64,000 nt of DNA from Diphasiastrum complanatum (lineage: Eukaryota; Streptophyta; Lycopodiopsida; Lycopodiales; Lycopodiaceae), in contig CM055104.1 in the NCBI GenBank assembly GCA_029204225.1, positions 53,431,417 to 53,495,416 on the forward strand, written 5' to 3'. The notes below the pieces were generated by a model. It was not told where the DNA came from. It saw only the letters and a list, made by a program, of their open reading frames with translations, and did no database searches. Shown one piece after another: positions 49,159 through 60,500 of this stretch. Numbering within the stretch: the first letter of the stretch is position 1; each line of letters begins with the position of its first letter. The position numbers were made by a program, and so were the translations under genes.

Positions 49159-49176
49159 TCCCCGGCAACGGCGCCA
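49159..49176 (-). other. Primer-binding site of gypsy N (tRNA-Asp type)
   Basis: On the element strand TGGCGCCGTTGCCGGGGA, the 18-base complement of the 3' end of plant tRNA-Asp as I recall it, and the usual primer site of several Athila/Tat-type elements. It lies two bases inside the LTR edge at 49179. Confidence 0.85.
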
Positions 49177-49178
49177 AT

Positions 49179-49782
49179 GTTGTCAAAAGTAGAAGGCTTC
49201 CACCTTCTTCTCCTAAGTCGTTTGTAGCACGATAAGTAGGGCTCGAACCTAGGAGCCTTGAAGATGCATGCAAAACAAAAGGGGTAACGCTATTTCTACT
49301 TGCAAGCAAGATGCCATGAACACACAACTAAAACCAAATAGTACTAACTTTAAAACTAAAACCACATTAACTCTAACCCACTCTTCCACACCTTCTCCTC
49401 TCTACTCACTCATACACTCTTCCACAAACTCTTAAAAAGCTCCACTAAATTAGAAACACATGATTTAGCATATATGCTAACATGGGCTAAAATAGCAAGA
49501 ATTTAGAAATGAAAGCAATAAGCATAAAGCCACACTATAATTATCCACACGCCAAAATTAGCACAAGTGGACCCAAAATGGTAGCACTTAGCTCTCTTGC
49601 ATTAAGGATAGAAATTACATAGAAAGGGCTTCTCTTTATAGAAGCTTGTGGAGTGTCCTTTCCACATTCACTTATGGGACTAGGATTTTCAAGTCTCAAT
49701 ATAGAATGCAAGTTCTTTTTAGAATCTTGACATTGACTTTTGCATACTTTTTTAAGTCTAAGTTTAAACCTTGAGACTTGCA
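49179..49782 (-). repeat. 5' LTR of gypsy N
   Basis: The inner edge starts TGTTGTCAAAAG (49179). The outer edge is approximate, near ACTTGCA at 49782. On the minus strand a TATAAA core lies at 49635-49640. No 3' partner is present. Confidence 0.65.
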
Positions 49783-49969
49783 AAAATTGGTTTCCTGTCC
49801 CCTAGTGACTAATGGCACCACAAGTTGGACTTATGCATGCAGGGTGCCATACTTGGAGCCTAACGCAACTTATCTACTGACGGCTCTTCAAGATGGGCTT
49901 ATACGCACAGGATGCCATGCTTGGGCCATTAATTATGCAAAATTGATATTTACATTAGCTCCATCCCTG

Positions 49970-51444
49970 TAAGGTACTACTTTCCTGAGTTCTCCCAAGC
50001 TCCATTGAAATGCCCCTTGGGCCTTGTGTATTCCGGCCCCCACAAGGAGTCTCTGAGAAGGTACACCCGCAAGGTAAAAAACTTAATTGGCAAATTGGTG
50101 GGTGTTTGTCCTATCGCAATCCAGATTGAATGGTATCTTGCAGGGCTGCCAAGTAAGATTGACCGGTACTGCAAGGTAAAAAAGTGAATCCAAGAGGAAC
50201 AAGCTAAGGCCCCTATTGGTGATCTCAATCGGCCAGCATAACCTATGGATTCGCCTGTACACTCGAACCAAGCTGTGAATGCTCCTATCTCAACCATGAA
50301 CCAGGAAGGGCTTATCCAACCTGAGTTTGATGAAGAACCCTTCACCTCCCTAGAACCAGAAGGGAGTGGGACCGAAGCCATAACTGCTTTATTGTCCAGT
50401 CATATCACCCTGCCCTTAGGTGATGTGTTGAAGAATTTCAAACCCTTACGCCAAGCCTTAACCGTCTGGTTAGGAGATAAAAATATAGCCGGTGCTTCAG
50501 GTGTAAACATCATGTCATCACACATATATCGAGAGTGGGGGCTGAGTGCCTTAAAGCCCGCAGATTTTTATATAAAACTTGCTGATCAAAGCTGTGTCAA
50601 ACCCATGGGAATTGTCAAAAATGTACATGTGAAGGTCACTAATCTTCACTTTGTCATTAATTTCATAGGCTTAGATCTTTCAAAAACAACCTCATCTTAT
50701 TGACTTCAGTTAGGAAGGCCCTGGCTAGAGTTAGCCAAAGTACGCCATGACTGGGGTGCAGATCGTATCACATTGGAGAATCGGGATCAAGCCGTGAGAG
50801 ACGATCCAAATACCTGGACCATTAAGCCTGCGAGCCTGTTAGAAGAAACGACTTCGTCCACTATCGATCACACCATCGACCGAAATCTAAAGAAGTGCTA
50901 CAAGCCATTGGGAATCCATCAAGATTTTGATACTGATATCATCAATTGGATTCATGCTTTAGCTACAATCGATTGTATGAGCTCTGTAAAAGGATCCATC
51001 TCCCTACTCCGAGAAGCCAATCAAGAGTCAAAACCTGCAAACCAAAAGCCTGTCACCCTTGATGATGAGATTGAAATCGGGGTGAACACGATCGAACTAT
51101 CATGGCTTCCATTAGAACCACCCCCAAAACCCTGTGAAGAAAAACTTCTTCCTTGGTACTCAGTAATCAGCTTGGAAGATGATGTGGGACATTCTGATGA
51201 ACAAGCGTTATCTTACTTCGATCCCCAACGTTATGGAGAAAGACGACTACCAAAAGACGTCCCTAAAATCCCATCCTTGGCTAAGGTCTCTAAAGAGCCT
51301 CACCCCAAAAGTGTGTATCAATACCGGGTCAAGATAAGCAAATGGGACAATCCAGTAGATGAAGCCATAACCTGTGTAGACACCACGTTGTGGGACCCCC
51401 TTGAGAAGACAGTTTTTTCCTCAAACTCTCCTATCTGCTCGTGC
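49970..51444 (+). mobile_element. Gypsy element O, gag end and protease region (plus strand)
   Basis: About 49990-50190 encodes a gag-like stretch (ESLRRYTRKVKNLIGKLVG..WYLAGLPSKIDRYCKVKK). About 50390-50770 encodes a gypsy aspartic protease of the Athila/Tat kind: SGVNIMSSHIYREWGLS, YIKLADQSCVKPMGIVKNV, LGRPWLELAKVRHDWGAD. About 50770-51430 continues as a linker without a motif I recognise. RT, integrase and LTRs are absent. At about 51445 it joins a copia RNase H. It has few breaks for a fossil. Confidence 0.8.
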
Positions 51445-51861
51445 TCTGTTATATCTTGGCTTTCCAAAAAGCAAGATACCATCTCTCTTTCATCAACATA
51501 ATCCGAATATAAAGCTATGACAACAACAACAAAGGAGGTTCTTTGGCTTAAAAGGCTTTTGGAGGAGCTACATGTGATCAAGGATGAAGACATTCCATCC
51601 ATATATTGTGATAATCAAGCAGCTCAACAACTTGTAAACAATCCAGTCTTCCATGCTCGAACAAAGCACATCGAGATTGCACATCATTTCGTGAGGGAAA
51701 AAGTGCAAGCAAAGGAGATCGAGCTTATTCATGTTTCATCATCAGATTGCATTGCTGATATACTCACCAAGGCATTGCCTAAAGATCCATTTTTAAAATT
51801 AAAATTGGCTCTTGGAGTAATAGATAGATCTATGCTAGATCTACCAAGCTAGATTTTTGAG
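51445..51861 (+). mobile_element. Copia fragment P, RNase H end
   Basis: Starts at VISWLSKKQDTISLSST and runs through EVLWLKRLLEELHV, YCDNQAAQQLVNNPVFHARTKHIEIAHHFVREKVQ, CIADILTKALPKDPF to DRSMLDLPS, then the 3' LTR at 51862. It is nearly the same piece of RNase H as fragment G. The gypsy O frame stays open across the junction and ends shortly after it. Upstream copia domains are absent. Confidence 0.88.
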
Positions 51862-52684
51862 TGTGAAAAATGCAAAAATAAGCTTCGTAGAGGCCAGAAA
51901 TCTTGTATATAGGATAGACACACACGTGTGGAGCCTGTTCCCATGTGTGAAACTAGTGTACTTTTCATGTACCATAATCATATATGTTGTACATATGTTT
52001 TAATTCAAGTTCTAGTGGCTAAAATGGCCAAAAACTAGTTTTCTAGAGATATGACACATGGCACCAATCTAATGATTGCATGAGTCAAATATTTTGAATA
52101 GGTGTCACATCCCATGTGTAGAGGACAGCTCACATGTGTGGAAATAGCTGAAGTAGGCGAGTTTTTGCTTCTAGAAGATTTCCATAAAGATCTCCATATA
52201 GTAGGAAAATAGACCAAAAATGCCCAAAATGGAAATTTTTGATCCAAGTGTCAAATTGCATGATGGTGACAAGGCATCCTCACATGTGTGAGATCTGATG
52301 CATGATCAGTACCTCGAGCTCCAAAAATGTATATATAGAGGCTTATTTGGCCATAATCAATGTGAGACACCAATCTTGGTTTTGGAAGCAATGTTGAGTG
52401 ATTCTCTCCATTTGTCTACATTTGTTTTGATTGTTTTGAGGTGCTATCAACGTATCACTTGATTTTTAGGTTGGAGTATGTACTCAGACAGATTTTCACA
52501 CGTGGGAAACCTGAAAGTACACTTACCTTCAATTAATGATTGTTCTTGTTAGGATTTTGTGTCTAGAATTGATCTAGATTGATCTTAATCTCAAGTAGAT
52601 TGGTAGATCAAGTAATCTGACAACCAATCCCTCTTGAGAATCAAATTAGGATTTACTCTTGGTCCTTTTTGTACTTTTTGCACA
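51862..52684 (+). repeat. 3' LTR of copia P
   Basis: Starts TGTGAAAAATGC. The end is uncertain: TTTTCACA at 52500 (639 bp) or, more likely from comparison with LTRs C and G, TTTTTGCACA at 52684 (823 bp). CACGTG boxes lie at 51923-51928 and 52499-52504, with further CACATGTGTG motifs between. LTR R (33059-33530) is a minus-strand relative. Confidence 0.7.
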
Positions 52685-53530
52685 CTGCCTTGTCATTCTT
52701 TTCTCTCCATTCTCGTAGCTCTTTGCTTGTGGTTATAGGCATCTCTTCGGTGTCATGTGTCAATTTTCAGAGAAAAAGGACAATTACAATTGTACTTATC
52801 AACCATTAAGAGTTATTGATTGCTTAATCCAATGATTTATCAAGTTCTAGGTGAGGAGCATAGTCAACCCCATACTAGAGGGAAGAGGGCTCTGATAACT
52901 GTCTGCAGAGAGAGAGAGCAAATGGTCATTTTCCATCTGGAACAGGGCTTTCATTAGCCAATAAGAAGCTGCCAACATAGGTTTGATAGTTGGAAACAAG
53001 TTTGATGGCTGGAAATTCGAGTATAGGCTGCAAACAACCATCACCAAATCGAGCTTAGTAAAAGGGCTGGTGACTCATTGAAGTGTGCTAAAAACCGTCC
53101 ATAACAGTGTGCCCGACATATGGCTACTGGAAAACATTTGTAGAGGGGCGCAGACAACCGCTTGTGGAGGAGCACTTCTGCTCAGTCTTTCAAACAGTGC
53201 GATTGGCTGGAGATAGAACTTTGGAGTGCCAGTGATGACTAACTGCCTCAGGAACTGCCTCGAATCTGATAGATGGCCGAGGACTTGGAGACCTACCTGG
53301 AAACCGTCACTTGAGAAGAGGATGAATGAAAGAACGATGGCCCAATGACTCGCTCAAAGTGCGTTGAGGTAGGCACTAAAGAATGAGGCTCCCGAGTGTG
53401 AAGGTGGGCTAGAGATGAAGCACGATGGTGGCTGGCTGCAAGAAACCGATGAGGGCTGGAAAACCGTCTTCAAACCTGCGTTTGGGAGAGCAAAGCCTAC
53501 CCTAAGAATCCCAAAGAGAGAGAGAGAGTG
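52685..53530. other. Unassigned, purine-rich sequence without a gene
   Basis: No domain is recognised and open frames are short. The phrase CTGGAAA(A)CCGTC recurs three or four times (53000-53470). It may be leader or UTR sequence of the LINE that follows, or another repeat. Confidence 0.35.
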
Positions 53531-53539
53531 AGGAGTGCG

Positions 53540-53662
53540 ACAGTTCCTTTTCAGCGAGGTGCGACAGCTGCCCTTCAGATCCAGCGAAGTGTGACAGCTG
53601 CTTTTCAGTGAGGTGCGACAGCTGTCCTTCAGCTCCAGCAAAGTGCGACAGCTGCCCTTCAG
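53540..53662. repeat. Short tandem repeat (unit about 30 bases)
   Basis: About four copies of AG(C)GAAGTGCGACAGCTGCC, each followed by TTCAG.TCC-type sequence, differing by a few bases. On the minus strand it gives an artefactual repeat of LKGSCRTSL-like residues within a 259-codon frame, which I do not regard as a gene. Confidence 0.8.
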
Positions 53663-53689
53663 AAATACAAAACTGCCCTTAGGAAATAG

Positions 53690-54890
53690 ACATTTGCCTT
53701 GGCTAAATTCCTTCGCCATTTTCTTTGGGTTGGCAAATGCCCCCTTCTTCCCTGGTCGATCTATACTACTTTGTTGCTTGATGGTGGTCTGGGCATCCCT
53801 AATCATGTTGTTAAAAACAACTCCCTTGTCATTCGTCGTCTTTCTTCCTTGGTCATGCCCTCTCAACATTGGCATTTCCTTCTCCTTCATTATATGGCCT
53901 CTTCTATGGTTGCCCCCTCCCTTCTGCAACCTTTTCCTTCCTTCTCTACGCTGTTGTCCTTTGGTGGTTCCTTTAGGTTCAAAGGACTCTTTATCCTCAA
54001 GAATCTGGCCTACTCTTTCTTGGAATTTCGCCGTCTCCTCTCCTACACCAATCCCTCGCTTCTTTCGTAAAACGATTCCATTTGGATCTCCTCTCTCTTT
54101 CCTCAACCTTCTCCCTCTCTTTTTTCCCTCCACCCACGTCTTTCTTTTTCATTGGCCTGCAAGGGGTTACTTACGCTCAGCCAAATCATCATCTGTTAGC
54201 TCCTCAATTCTCAAGCTCTTTCCTTTGGTGAGCATTCACTCCTTAATTATGCCTCCTCCACGACCTTTTTTCTTGAATTTGCCACTTCTTTTGTTCTGGA
54301 TGGGTGGGAGCCCTCTCTTGACCAATCCCTTCTTTGCTACCGGGCTTCTCAACTTCATCGACATCCTCTCTTTTTCTGACTTCCTTAACAGGACTTGGCC
54401 TGCCCTGTGGTGTATAAAATGCCAATTGGATTTTTCATTTGTTGTAGAGACTTGTGGTTGGGAAGTTCATAGTCTCCTCGATTGTTGGATCATTCTTGTC
54501 CCATTCATGGTTGACATTGTCCTACTAGGAGATCCACCTATTTGGGCACATTATTTACTTCACTTTTGGAATCTGTGTAGGTTGGCAGCTTTATAGCTCA
54601 CTTATTTACTTCACTTTTGGAATCTGTGCAGGTTGGTAGCTTTATAGCTCATATGGTTAAATCACCAAGTTTTGAATGGTTCTTCATCACATATTTCGGC
54701 AACAGCTTGTTTGCGACTTGTTGTATATCTTTCTCTTGTTGTTTAGATATATTGGACTACCTCCCTACGTGGTGTGCTATGTGTCCTATAGTTTTTTGTA
54801 TAGTGCACCCCTTTGAGTGCTGTTTAACTTCTATACATGTATATTTGTGAATATACAATAGCATCATTAAGCTTTGCAAAAAAAAAAAAA
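53690..54890 (+). mobile_element. LINE 3' end (5'-truncated), with poly(A)
   Basis: Near 53699-53860 the plus strand encodes MAKFLRHFLWVGKCPLLPWS.. LLDGGLGIPNHVVKNNSLVIRRLSSL, resembling the FLW.G..W......GGLGI...N.ALL.KW stretch between RT and the zf-RVT domain of plant LINE ORF2. The end is a run of 13 A (54878-54890). RT and endonuclease are missing, as in most LINE copies. The frame shifts at least twice in what follows and a 50-base block is duplicated. The 327-codon frame at 53613-54596 is in a different frame and pyrimidine-biased, so it is not taken as a gene. Confidence 0.68.
54551..54651 (+). repeat. 50-base tandem duplication in the LINE tail
   Basis: 54551-54600 and 54602-54651 are direct copies with two mismatches and a 51-base period. 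It is a simple local duplication after or during LINE insertion. Confidence 0.93.
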
Positions 54891-56940
54891 CAATCTAAAA
54901 ACCTATTCTTGATTATGCTTAAAAAAATTGATCAAATCATTCAAAATCAACATGTTTGCTAGGATTTTGTTTTAAACCATAAAATTTCTAGAATCGAACA
55001 AAAAAAACGATGGCATAGGCTATTAGAACCTTTGTAGAAACCTCTACAAGCCCATCATGATGTGAGCATAGTGCAACATGATTTGTGAAGGTTGAGAACA
55101 TTCATATTGAAATCTTAAGGTTTTTGCTTAATATGCCCTTGTTAGCTGAATTAACCTTCGCATGGCTTCAAAATTAAGAAACCATTCCTCACACACCTCT
55201 AAGAGAGCTTAATTTGGCATTTTGGAGGTGAGACTCAAATAGGTTTCACTCACTAATTCAAGCCACCAGCTTCACACCAATTATAAGCTTTAAAAAGGCT
55301 TGATATATGCTGCATTGAGTGGAAGGTCAAATTTACTCAACAGTGACTTTTTTTTATTTTCTAAAGGTAAGTATTTGTAAATCTTTCCAATGATGAAATA
55401 AATTTCAAATGTACGAACATTCTAATAAGAAAATGAATTGAATATCAATAATTAAATGACATACATATTTACCTTGTTTAACTTCCCAAAAGATATTAAG
55501 GCGACAAATTCTCTTGGAAGTCTTGTAATTTTCTTGCTTAAGCCAGCTTTATGATATTTGCCAAACTAAGTTATGTGACCATGCAAACCACATAAAAATA
55601 TCCCATCCCCGATCACCTTTCCACCTACCATCACACAAATTCCCCAAAATTAGTTCCAAAGGATGGTGGATAATGGACAAACTAAATGTGGGTGATTTTT
55701 AAAGCTCCATAATGCTTAAGGGATTATTGGAAGCTCACACGCATGCATTTGATGTGCAAATAAAACACTCTCATGCATGCATTATTGTTGACCAATCAAA
55801 TTGAGTTTCCATAAGTTCACATGAAAAAGTCCTCTAGTTTTCAATAAATATACAAGAAAAAGTCCTCAAATGGTTCTTTGAGCCCCTCTTTTTTTCTCCT
55901 AAAAAACTCAATTATAACAGTCCACTCTTGTCAGTTTATTTTGATAAATTCACACCTATCCCCCTCCCTTTGTTTTATCAATTGTCATACTAGATTGATC
56001 TTAATAAGCATTCATGCATATCTTAATGAAAATTAGAAAATCTTCATTTGTCCAATCTCTTCAATTTGCATCAAGTTTAATGAAAACATAATCAAAGTTT
56101 TCAGTCTATTAACTAATCAACATAAGAGACAGTCTTACTATGGTGAAACTAGCTATTAATATGTCATATCTATTCCTTCTGTCACTTTTAAAAAAGTTTC
56201 CTTTCAGGATTTGAAAATTCAATTTGGAAAACTAAAATCATTTACAAGTCAAATACTGTCTTTGCTTATTGGGATTGAAACAAGCATCTTATTTAGCATA
56301 CAATTTGAGAAAAAATTGATAACAATCAAACTGAGAGATTTAATAATCCACTACAAAATCTAGTAGTACTACACTGAATCAAAGAGTAATTTATGATTTA
56401 AAAAACTCAATTACAACACACTGTAGATATGTCTGGGTATTCCTCTACCCTTTCATCAAGGATAGAGCTGATCAGCTGATCAACTCATCTTACATGTTCC
56501 TACAGTACTCTACCATCCATTAAACAGCATTATAGAATTAATTACATAAGTATCTCTGGTGTCTGAAAGTGATTGCTATGCTGAGAGACACCTCTATATC
56601 CCGGCAAGGCTCAGTGAGCTCAAGATAAGTAAGGTTAAGAGTAATTGGGCTGAATTGAATTTCCCATCTACAACACAGACTAATCTGAATTGGAAATTTT
56701 CAAAGATTGTTGCAACAGAATAATCCTCAACAGACACTTCCAAATTGTGCTTCCTCAAATAAGATCCCGAAAGGAGTAAATCCTTTCTTGCAGCATAAAA
56801 TCAAAGGCTACGTAGCTCCTGATGATTGCAATGCAATTTTTTGAATCCATTTCTCAATAGAATCCAGAAGCTTCTTGCTTGCAGCAAAGAAATATCAACC
56901 TGTCAATTCTTCACAGAGTAGTAGCGGTGTGTTACAGCCA
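54891..56940. other. AT-rich intergenic sequence, no gene seen
   Basis: No family is recognised on either strand and open frames are short. It holds several A-rich and T-rich runs. The part near 56400-56940 lies downstream of the minus-strand zinc-ribbon gene and probably contains its 3' untranslated end. Confidence 0.5.
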
Positions 56941-57135
56941 TTAGCGGATTTGGGCTCCACAGCGTGTGCAGAGTATTTCATGATGGCTGCTGCAGCAGAC
57001 AGGGATGAAGCAGAAGCGGCACTCTGTCTTCACCCTTGAGTTACTAAGCTGCCCTCCGCATCTGGGGCAGAGGCCCTGAACAGGCTTGGCGCTCTTCACC
57101 TTGCGTATCTGGTCACAGATGAAGCAGAAAAACAT
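56941..57135 (-). CDS. Small CxxC zinc-ribbon protein (64 aa), host gene
   Basis: The product begins MFFCFICDQIRKVKSAKPVQ and holds two zinc-ligand pairs in the form CPRCGG (residues 23-28) and CTRCGA (56-61), plus CFIPVCC (42-48) and an extra FCFIC near the start. This layout (MFF start, C..CG, F.FIPV., C..C) resembles the short plant zinc-ribbon proteins of unknown function often listed as zinc-ribbon or mis-labelled methionyl-tRNA synthetase-like. I infer a zinc-binding role; no enzyme activity is indicated. The frame stays open upstream to 57390, but the first in-frame ATG downstream of the TATA box (57273-57282) is at 57135, and the family-like MFF starts there. No intron is needed. No neighbour shares its strand closely. 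Confidence 0.72.
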   Translation of the reverse strand: MFFCFICDQIRKVKSAKPVQGLCPRCGGQLSNSRVKTECRFCFIPVCCSSHHEILCTRCGAQIR

Positions 57136-57272
57136 GATGGATGGATGAATAGCCTCCCTTTCCTTCAGATCTCTTGTAATTTCTTCTGTCTTCTCGCCTC
57201 CCTTTCCTCGCCTTTTCTTCTCTTTCCTCTGCCTCGAAAGCAAAGACTGATTGAAACGGAGGAGGAGCATGC

Positions 57273-57282
57273 ATATATATAT
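57273..57282 (-). promoter_or_regulatory. TATA box of the zinc-ribbon gene
   Basis: ATATATATAT in the plus strand, about 140 bases upstream of the start codon. It would place transcription start near 57245, leaving a purine-rich 5' leader of about 110 bases. This argues against the longer 149-codon reading. Confidence 0.6.
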
Positions 57283-57386
57283 CTGTATGGATAGTCGGGG
57301 GGTAAAGGCACGCGGTATCTTAAGCCCGCGCGCCCTTGGATGCTTGCCACGACTCAAAGGGAGAGGATTTAGCGGTTGATCTATAC

Positions 57387-57394
57387 ACACGTGG
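57387..57394. promoter_or_regulatory. G-box/ABRE-like motif upstream of the zinc-ribbon gene
   Basis: ACACGTGG with core CACGTG at 57388-57393, about 110 bases upstream of the TATA box. Such boxes bind bZIP and bHLH factors and often serve abscisic-acid or light responses. Function is inferred from motif and position only. Confidence 0.5.
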
Positions 57395-57526
57395 AAAAAT
57401 TTTAATGGCTTTGGTGTATCTAACGGTGCGTGTCAGGTCATGAGACGCTGACACCTGTAACCGCGTCACCCACAAACCTCCCTCTTTAGACGCGCCACTT
57501 GTCCGTGCATGGAATCTTCCCGATCG

Positions 57527-57535
57527 ACACGTGTC
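57527..57535. promoter_or_regulatory. Second G-box/ABRE-like motif upstream of the zinc-ribbon gene
   Basis: ACACGTGTC (core CACGTG, 57528-57533), about 250 bases upstream of the TATA box. Two ABRE-like boxes in one promoter fit the pattern of ABA-responsive plant genes, which commonly need more than one. Confidence 0.5.
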
Positions 57536-57539
57536 AGGA

Positions 57540-60500
57540 TCTCAACGGTGAAGGTGCGCTGTGGAGGGTTGCACCACGAAGACAGAAAGTTCCAGAATTT
57601 TTCAGAATTGAAATCAAAATTTTACAAAAACTAGGGGGATTGTGGCAAGCCACTTGGCCCTGCCTTAAGTTGGTATTTTATTTTGTATTATATGTGTTAG
57701 CGTGGATGTAAATGTGACACTAAAAAAAATTGTCTATTTTTATTAACAAAAGATGGGAAAACTCATCGTAGTACAAAAAATTGCATGTGGGAAGTGTGAA
57801 TGTTAGAAGGTGGTTTAAAAGTTATTGTTTAATGCAAGTCACCAAGTAGGGTAGTTGCAAGTTGTCCTAGTTTTTTCCAGGAATGCGATGACAATAATGC
57901 TACTCTTTATGTTGAGCTTCATAGAAGCAACAATACTTCCAGCAATAGAAACCCGATGAAGGAGGCTTACATGATATAGATAATAATGAATTGGTGAGTG
58001 GTCACTCCAATAACAATGCGTGACTCCGTAAAAAAATTTTCGAGTTATGTACATGTGCATTTGTCCATATATGATCTAACTAACTTTTTGAGTTGTGTGC
58101 ATTTGTCCATATATAATCTAACTGGCTTCCATACAATGTTGTTGGTGTAGTGATAGTTTGTTGAAAACTATGCATGAATGTCGTGAGATGGTTGGCATGG
58201 TTGTTGCAAGCAAGCATATTGATATTGAAATCTCCAAGAGAGTTAATTTCACAATTTAATAAGTACTATTTAGATTGCAAGAAAGAGATATCCATTGAAG
58301 TTTGAAGGGTAAAAGTACCATTTTTGAAGCCAATAAAGTTAAATTGAGGGAAGAAAGCAACCCTGAGTTGAACTTTCATACAGTATCAACCAAAGAGAGA
58401 AATTATCTGATATCAAAAGATCTCTGATATATTTGTCTGCCGCAATGGAAAACCTTGAACGAGTATTTGCACATGAATAAAATTCCATCATCAACAGTAG
58501 AAAGTTGACATACACCTCAAAATATACTATGTGAGAGCTTTAGCGGAGAAAAACATAGGCAAATCGGTTTGTTCCCGATGATATATGCCAATTGAGGTAT
58601 AATATGATAAGCTAATTCCAAACTTTTCAGAACAGGAGAGATTCCATAGATAATCAGCTCAAGCTGTGAGGCACATTCGTCTCTTGATAAACTCCCTTTT
58701 CAAAGACAAAACTATTGAGGGCTTTTTTAGATCCCTTCCTTCCCCCTCCATGCAATCTTACCATTTGTGTCATTTGTGTCTCAGACTATCATGAAGAAGA
58801 TTATTTGAGACTTTATGATAACATTCTTGATTGGTACTTGGTGAATTTCACCTAACAGTTAACAAGAACAACAAGCTCACTTTTATATTTTCAATGGTAA
58901 TCCATGAGATCTTCTTTCTATATACGACACTGACAAATGAATTGTGCACAAATGTTTAGCTTGAATCTGCTCTCACAACCACAGTAGATGATGCATGCAA
59001 TGAAAAATAAATGCTATAGCTCATAGGCTTCATGTCACTAAGCCAAATTTCACTTCCAAGTTCATAATCAAGAAGTTGCATGAAGGTTTTCAAGTGCCAC
59101 CCTCTGAGGAGTCTATGAAGGTTTGAAGTCAATGTACTCACAAGGGCCTACAATACAACGCTTCCTAACCAAGTCACTGGAAATGTTTAACCCAAGATTT
59201 GATCATGGGATAGGATTTAGACTTTGTAGGGATAGTTGGCTCAATAATCAGTTATATACTTCTAAGACCAATAGCAATGAATCATTGTGAGCTTCTATCA
59301 TCTCATCTTCACATGGGTGAAGAGACTTTTTTTCCCTGAATATGCAAATATTTGAAACATAGAGAAGTAGAAAGTCATTGGTTTTTAAAGCCTTTATGAT
59401 GGCTGTGGATCTTGTAATGGAAATAATCCTGTTATACATACTTATTCACGATCTTAAATGTGAATGTCTAAGGATTTGCCACCTATTTGCACAGAATATA
59501 GGATCAGAGAAGTTTACAAGAACAATGTCAAAATTTGTTGCATGTATTTGTTACTCAAAACAATGTCCCAAATGGACTTGCAACTGATTACAATCTGATT
59601 AAGTATACTGGCTTTTGTTATGCAACATACGTAGCAGTGTCTACATTGCAAAGGTTAACCTATCCTAGGGATCTTCATAACATTAGAGTTGCACTTCAAC
59701 TTTCTGGCCTCCTTCCAAAATATGCCCAATGGCATTCAGATCTATAACTGTTGCTAATTCTAGTATACCCCAAATCAATCAACCACATGTCCTTTTGATG
59801 CCCACATAGTCAATAATACCTACAAAAGTTGAACACGTCAATCCCACATAGCTTCAGATATCATGATACCAGATGTGCATTTTCAAGCTAAAAACATTTT
59901 GTGTATTTGATGTATAAGCAATAGTACACTATATCCTCTGACCATGAGGTTGCACATCTTGGGTGCAGTTGAGCGCTGTGGCAGAATCCAGCAGTTTGAT
60001 TAGCCTCATTGCTTTTCGGAAGAACGAACAAGAAATGAGAAAGAGAAATATGTAAGAAACTCCAAGTAAGGCTTTTGGAGGAGAAGATGGACCGTGATAA
60101 GCTACCAAACTAGCTGCCAATTCTCTCTGTTTTCATGGGCATGAACATCAAAGCCATCAACCTAAACTGGTTTGCAACTCAAAAAGCTAGTCTGCTACTC
60201 TGAAAATAAGATACTAGTAACTCCAACCTCCAAAACATTCACGCATCAGATGCCGAGACTGGATAAAACACTTGGAGTCCATATTCAAACAAGGTATCTG
60301 AAACATCATCGAATAATAATGTAGCTTTTCACAGAGATGCAGATAAGGCAACAGGTTATCTTGTCGCGATGATGATGCAAATTTCTGAGGGATAATGGCA
60401 TCATAATCTTGTAGAATCACTTGAGGCTGGGTTATTTACAGAGTATTGCAACCTCCGATAGTTAGGATAATCTTTATCTTCTTTTGATAATAGGACAATC

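Larger units (their letters stand above)
45649..49782 (-). mobile_element. Gypsy element N (minus strand), 3'-truncated
   Basis: From high to low coordinates: 5' LTR (about 49179-49782), tRNA-Asp type primer site (49159-49176), a ~1.85-kb leader full of repeats, gag from MQLRSGRRTKSRISREEESS (47304), with the Retrotrans_gag core YLQIYVEACEVYGETAPEEK..., then AREWYFNLEHHERNEWESLKD.. (about 47030-46850), and two zinc knuckles of form CX2CX3HX4C (CYGCGENHRISEC, CRECGHGHCYKDC; about 45860-45740). Protease and polymerase are absent. The primer type and long repetitive leader fit the Athila/Tat side of plant gypsy elements. Gag is broken at a few places. Confidence 0.82.

Noticed and set aside
52500-52507. 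TTTTCACA at 52500 as the definite end of LTR P
   Set aside because: Sequence beyond it still parallels LTRs C and G up to about 52684, so the inner TTTTCACA is probably internal; left as uncertain.
53354-54133. A 259-codon minus-strand frame with repeated SCRTSL residues
   Set aside because: It runs antisense to the LINE and through a short DNA tandem repeat, which alone explains the protein repeat.
53613-54596. A 327-codon plus-strand frame, leucine- and proline-rich, that looks like a membrane protein
   Set aside because: It is pyrimidine-rich sequence read out of frame. The neighbouring frame has the recognisable LINE motif (GGLGI...), and the hydrophobic look follows from base composition.
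56941-57390. A longer 149-codon version of the zinc-ribbon protein
   Set aside because: The extra N-terminal part would be upstream of and across the TATA box and is low-complexity purine-derived sequence; the MFF start at 57135 fits the family better.
59535-59747. Possible pentatricopeptide-repeat gene fragment
   Set aside because: Only a faint resemblance over one or two motifs and no continuation on either side.
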